A DNA stretch of 6,292 nt, from assembly GCA_013695295.1 (NCBI GenBank), contig JACDAS010000253.1, positions 1 through 6,292 on the forward strand, given 5' to 3'. Source of the stretch: Actinomycetota bacterium (lineage in GTDB: Bacteria; Actinomycetota; Thermoleophilia; Gaiellales; Gaiellaceae). The first letter of the stretch is position 1. Every line of letters starts with the position of its first letter. Shown piece after piece: positions 4,890-6,292 of this stretch. The position numbers were made by a program, and so were the translations under genes. Under the pieces are notes generated by a model. That model saw nothing but the letters and a program-made list of their open reading frames with translations. It was not told the DNA's origin and did no database searches.

Positions 4890-5338
4890 GGGCGGTCGCC
4901 CTCGATCTCGAGGCCGTCCTCGGCGACACCGGGCCGCTCTGGGATGCCTGGGTCGAGGATGCGTCAAGGCGCAGTCGGGAGGTGCTCGCCCTGCCCAGGG
5001 AGCGCACCGCCGCGGCGGCGGCGCTCGACGTCCGCCTCGGCAACTGGCGCGTCCTGCTCGAGCGCTTCGCCGAGGAGCGCGCGCCGGTCTACCTTCGCCC
5101 TCGGGCGGCGGTCAACGCTGCCCTGCGGAGCCTGCGGGCTTCGGATGTCCGCCTCGGGGGGTTCACCGACGCCCCGGCCGAGCTCGCGCGGGTGGCGCTC
5201 GCCCAGCTCGGCGCCGGCCGGCTGCTCGATCTCGTCGAGTGCGGCGCCGGCGCGCTCGAGCTGCTGCTCGCCGAGCTCGGCCCGGACACCGCGGTGATCC
5301 GCTCACGCGAGGCGCTGCTGGCCCTCGCTACCGAGTGA
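4886..5338 (+). CDS. Small HAD-like protein with degenerate catalytic motifs
   Basis: This 150-residue protein shows a haloacid-dehalogenase-like outline. Motif I is VALDLEAVLGDT (residues 4-15), where the canonical DxD reads D7-L-E9. A helical cap stretch with many Ala/Arg/Leu covers about 20-85, and motif II is RLGGFTDAP (89-97) with Thr94. After that comes VECGAGALELLLAELG, then TAVIRSREAL, and the protein ends. The usual motif III Lys and the motif IV acidic loop (GDxxxD) are not recognisable, and the length is well below the roughly 200-230 residues of active HAD phosphatases. It may be a non-catalytic or much reduced family member. The GTG start overlaps the VanZ stop (GTGA) without its own ribosome site, so it is probably co-translated. 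Its last 11 bases overlap the end of the convergent dehydrogenase gene. Confidence 0.7.
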   Translation: MRAVALDLEAVLGDTGPLWDAWVEDASRRSREVLALPRERTAAAAALDVRLGNWRVLLERFAEERAPVYLRPRAAVNAALRSLRASDVRLGGFTDAPAELARVALAQLGAGRLLDLVECGAGALELLLAELGPDTAVIRSREALLALATE

Positions 5339-6292
5339 GGAGGTAGAGCGTCCCGTCGAGCGAGGTCGCGTAGAGCTCGCCTCGGGCGTCCTCGCCGAAG
5401 GACGACAGGCCCGCGAGCTTCTGCGCCTCCATGCGGACGGCGGCCTTGCCGCGGGTCATCCGGAGGCTCCAGAGGTTCCCGCTGCAGTAGTCGCCGTAGT
5501 AGTAGCGACCTCGCGCCGCCGGCACCGCCGCCCCCCGGTAGACGTAGCCCCCGGTCACCGAGCAGCCGAGCGAATGGCTGTAGACGGCGACGGGGAAGAC
5601 CAGCTTGCCGACACTCGCCACCGCCCGGTCGTCGTAGCGGACGCGTCCCTCGTAGGCGGCCCAGCCATAGTTCTCGACCCCCGGGCTCCTGGCCGGAAGG
5701 TAGTCGATCTCCTCCCACTCGCCCTGACCGACGTCGCCGATGTAGAGATCCCCGTTCGCCCGGTCGAACGAGAACCGCCACGGGTTCCGGAGACCGTAGC
5801 CCTGGATCTGGGCCGTCAACCCGCGCCGGTTGACGTCGATCCGGAGCAGCTTGCCGAGCGGGCTGCCGAGATCCTGCGCGCGGTTCTCCGGGTCGCCCCC
5901 CGAGCCTCCGTCGCCCATCCCCACGTAGAGCCGCCCGTCGGGGCCGAACTGGAGCTGGCCCCCATTGTGGTTCGGGTACGGCTGCCTGACGAACAGGATC
6001 TGCCGCGCTGTCTTCGGGAGGGCCTTGACGCCGTCCGTCCGGTACTCGACCACGCGCGTGTGCCCGTCGGGGTCCGTGTAGTTCACGTAGACGAGACGGT
6101 TCTTCGCATAGGCCGGGTGGAACGCCATCGAGAGGAGCCCCCGCTCCCCACCGGCCGAGATCCGGCCGCGGAGGTCGAGGAAGGGCTCGGCACGAGCCTT
6201 CCTCCCCTGGAGGACGACGATTCGTCCCGCCTGCTCGACGACGTAGAGGCGACCGGGCTCGCTCCGCGGAGCGGTCACGTAGACCGGAGCCT
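5328..6292 (-). CDS. PQQ-dependent sugar dehydrogenase (glucose/sorbosone dehydrogenase family), 5' partial
   Basis: About 321 residues of a six-bladed beta-propeller dehydrogenase are present. The frame stays open to the window edge, and residues before the apparent GTG at 6278 (APVYVT) already fit the first family strand, so the true start lies beyond 6292. Family landmarks in order: RLYVVEQAGRI, GERGLLSMAFHP, NHNGGQLQFGPDGRLYVGMGD (active-site His region), the Gly/Asp-rich GGSGGDP loop, GKLLRIDV, GLRNPWRFSFD (PQQ-proximal Arg-Asn), LYIGDVGQ-EWEEID, YGWAAYEG, and GYVYRG with GRYYYGDYCSG near the end. The family oxidises aldoses or related sugars outside the cytoplasm with PQQ and calcium. 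Many actinobacterial homologues are secreted and of unknown substrate, and the N-terminal signal is not visible here. It converges on the HAD-like gene, with TAG at 5330-5328. Confidence 0.92.
   Translation of the reverse strand, partial: APVYVTAPRSEPGRLYVVEQAGRIVVLQGRKARAEPFLDLRGRISAGGERGLLSMAFHPAYAKNRLVYVNYTDPDGHTRVVEYRTDGVKALPKTARQILFVRQPYPNHNGGQLQFGPDGRLYVGMGDGGSGGDPENRAQDLGSPLGKLLRIDVNRRGLTAQIQGYGLRNPWRFSFDRANGDLYIGDVGQGEWEEIDYLPARSPGVENYGWAAYEGRVRYDDRAVASVGKLVFPVAVYSHSLGCSVTGGYVYRGAAVPAARGRYYYGDYCSGNLWSLRMTRGKAAVRMEAQKLAGLSSFGEDARGELYATSLDGTLYLLTR

Overview
The window is very GC-rich and densely coded, with GTG and TTG starts, 4-bp stop/start overlaps and a probable leaderless gene. This suggests a high-GC actinobacterium, perhaps of the Thermoleophilia type. 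That placement is inferred from style and gene content, not from a marker gene.

Region 1 (about 4535 down to 1, minus strand) is one compact operon that begins with a well-conserved cobalamin (B12) riboswitch. In transcription order it encodes: a secreted DUF4430 protein; a second DUF4430 protein with a lipoprotein-type signal and an extra C-terminal domain; an ECF transporter membrane coupling subunit (EcfT); a single-chain fused double ATPase (EcfA-EcfA'); an S component (substrate-binding membrane subunit); and the first 52 codons of a secreted protein with a prenyltransferase/squalene-cyclase-type alpha/alpha-toroid repeat, cut by the window edge. Five of the six genes join by short overlaps or abut, so they are probably translationally coupled. 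Animal intrinsic factor and transcobalamin are built from an alpha6/alpha6 barrel plus a C-terminal DUF4430-like beta domain. Here both module types appear as separate secreted proteins beside a B12-regulated ECF importer. The simplest model is a bacterial B12 (or corrinoid) capture-and-import system assembled from split transcobalamin-like parts.

Inside this operon, about 831-945 looks like a small non-autonomous repeat element. It has imperfect terminal inverted repeats and a strong central hairpin. It appears to have replaced the end of the fused ATPase gene, supplying its stop codon and the ribosome binding site of the S component.

Region 2 (4545-5338, plus strand) is a divergent two-gene unit: a VanZ-family membrane protein, apparently translated from a leaderless mRNA, and a small HAD-like protein with degenerate catalytic motifs. 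The VanZ promoter and the riboswitch promoter appear to share overlapping -10 elements.

Region 3 (5328-6292, minus strand) is most of a PQQ-dependent (glucose/sorbosone-type) sugar dehydrogenase. Its start lies beyond the window, and it converges on the HAD-like gene with an 11-bp overlap. No rRNA, tRNA, CRISPR array or classical insertion sequence was seen.
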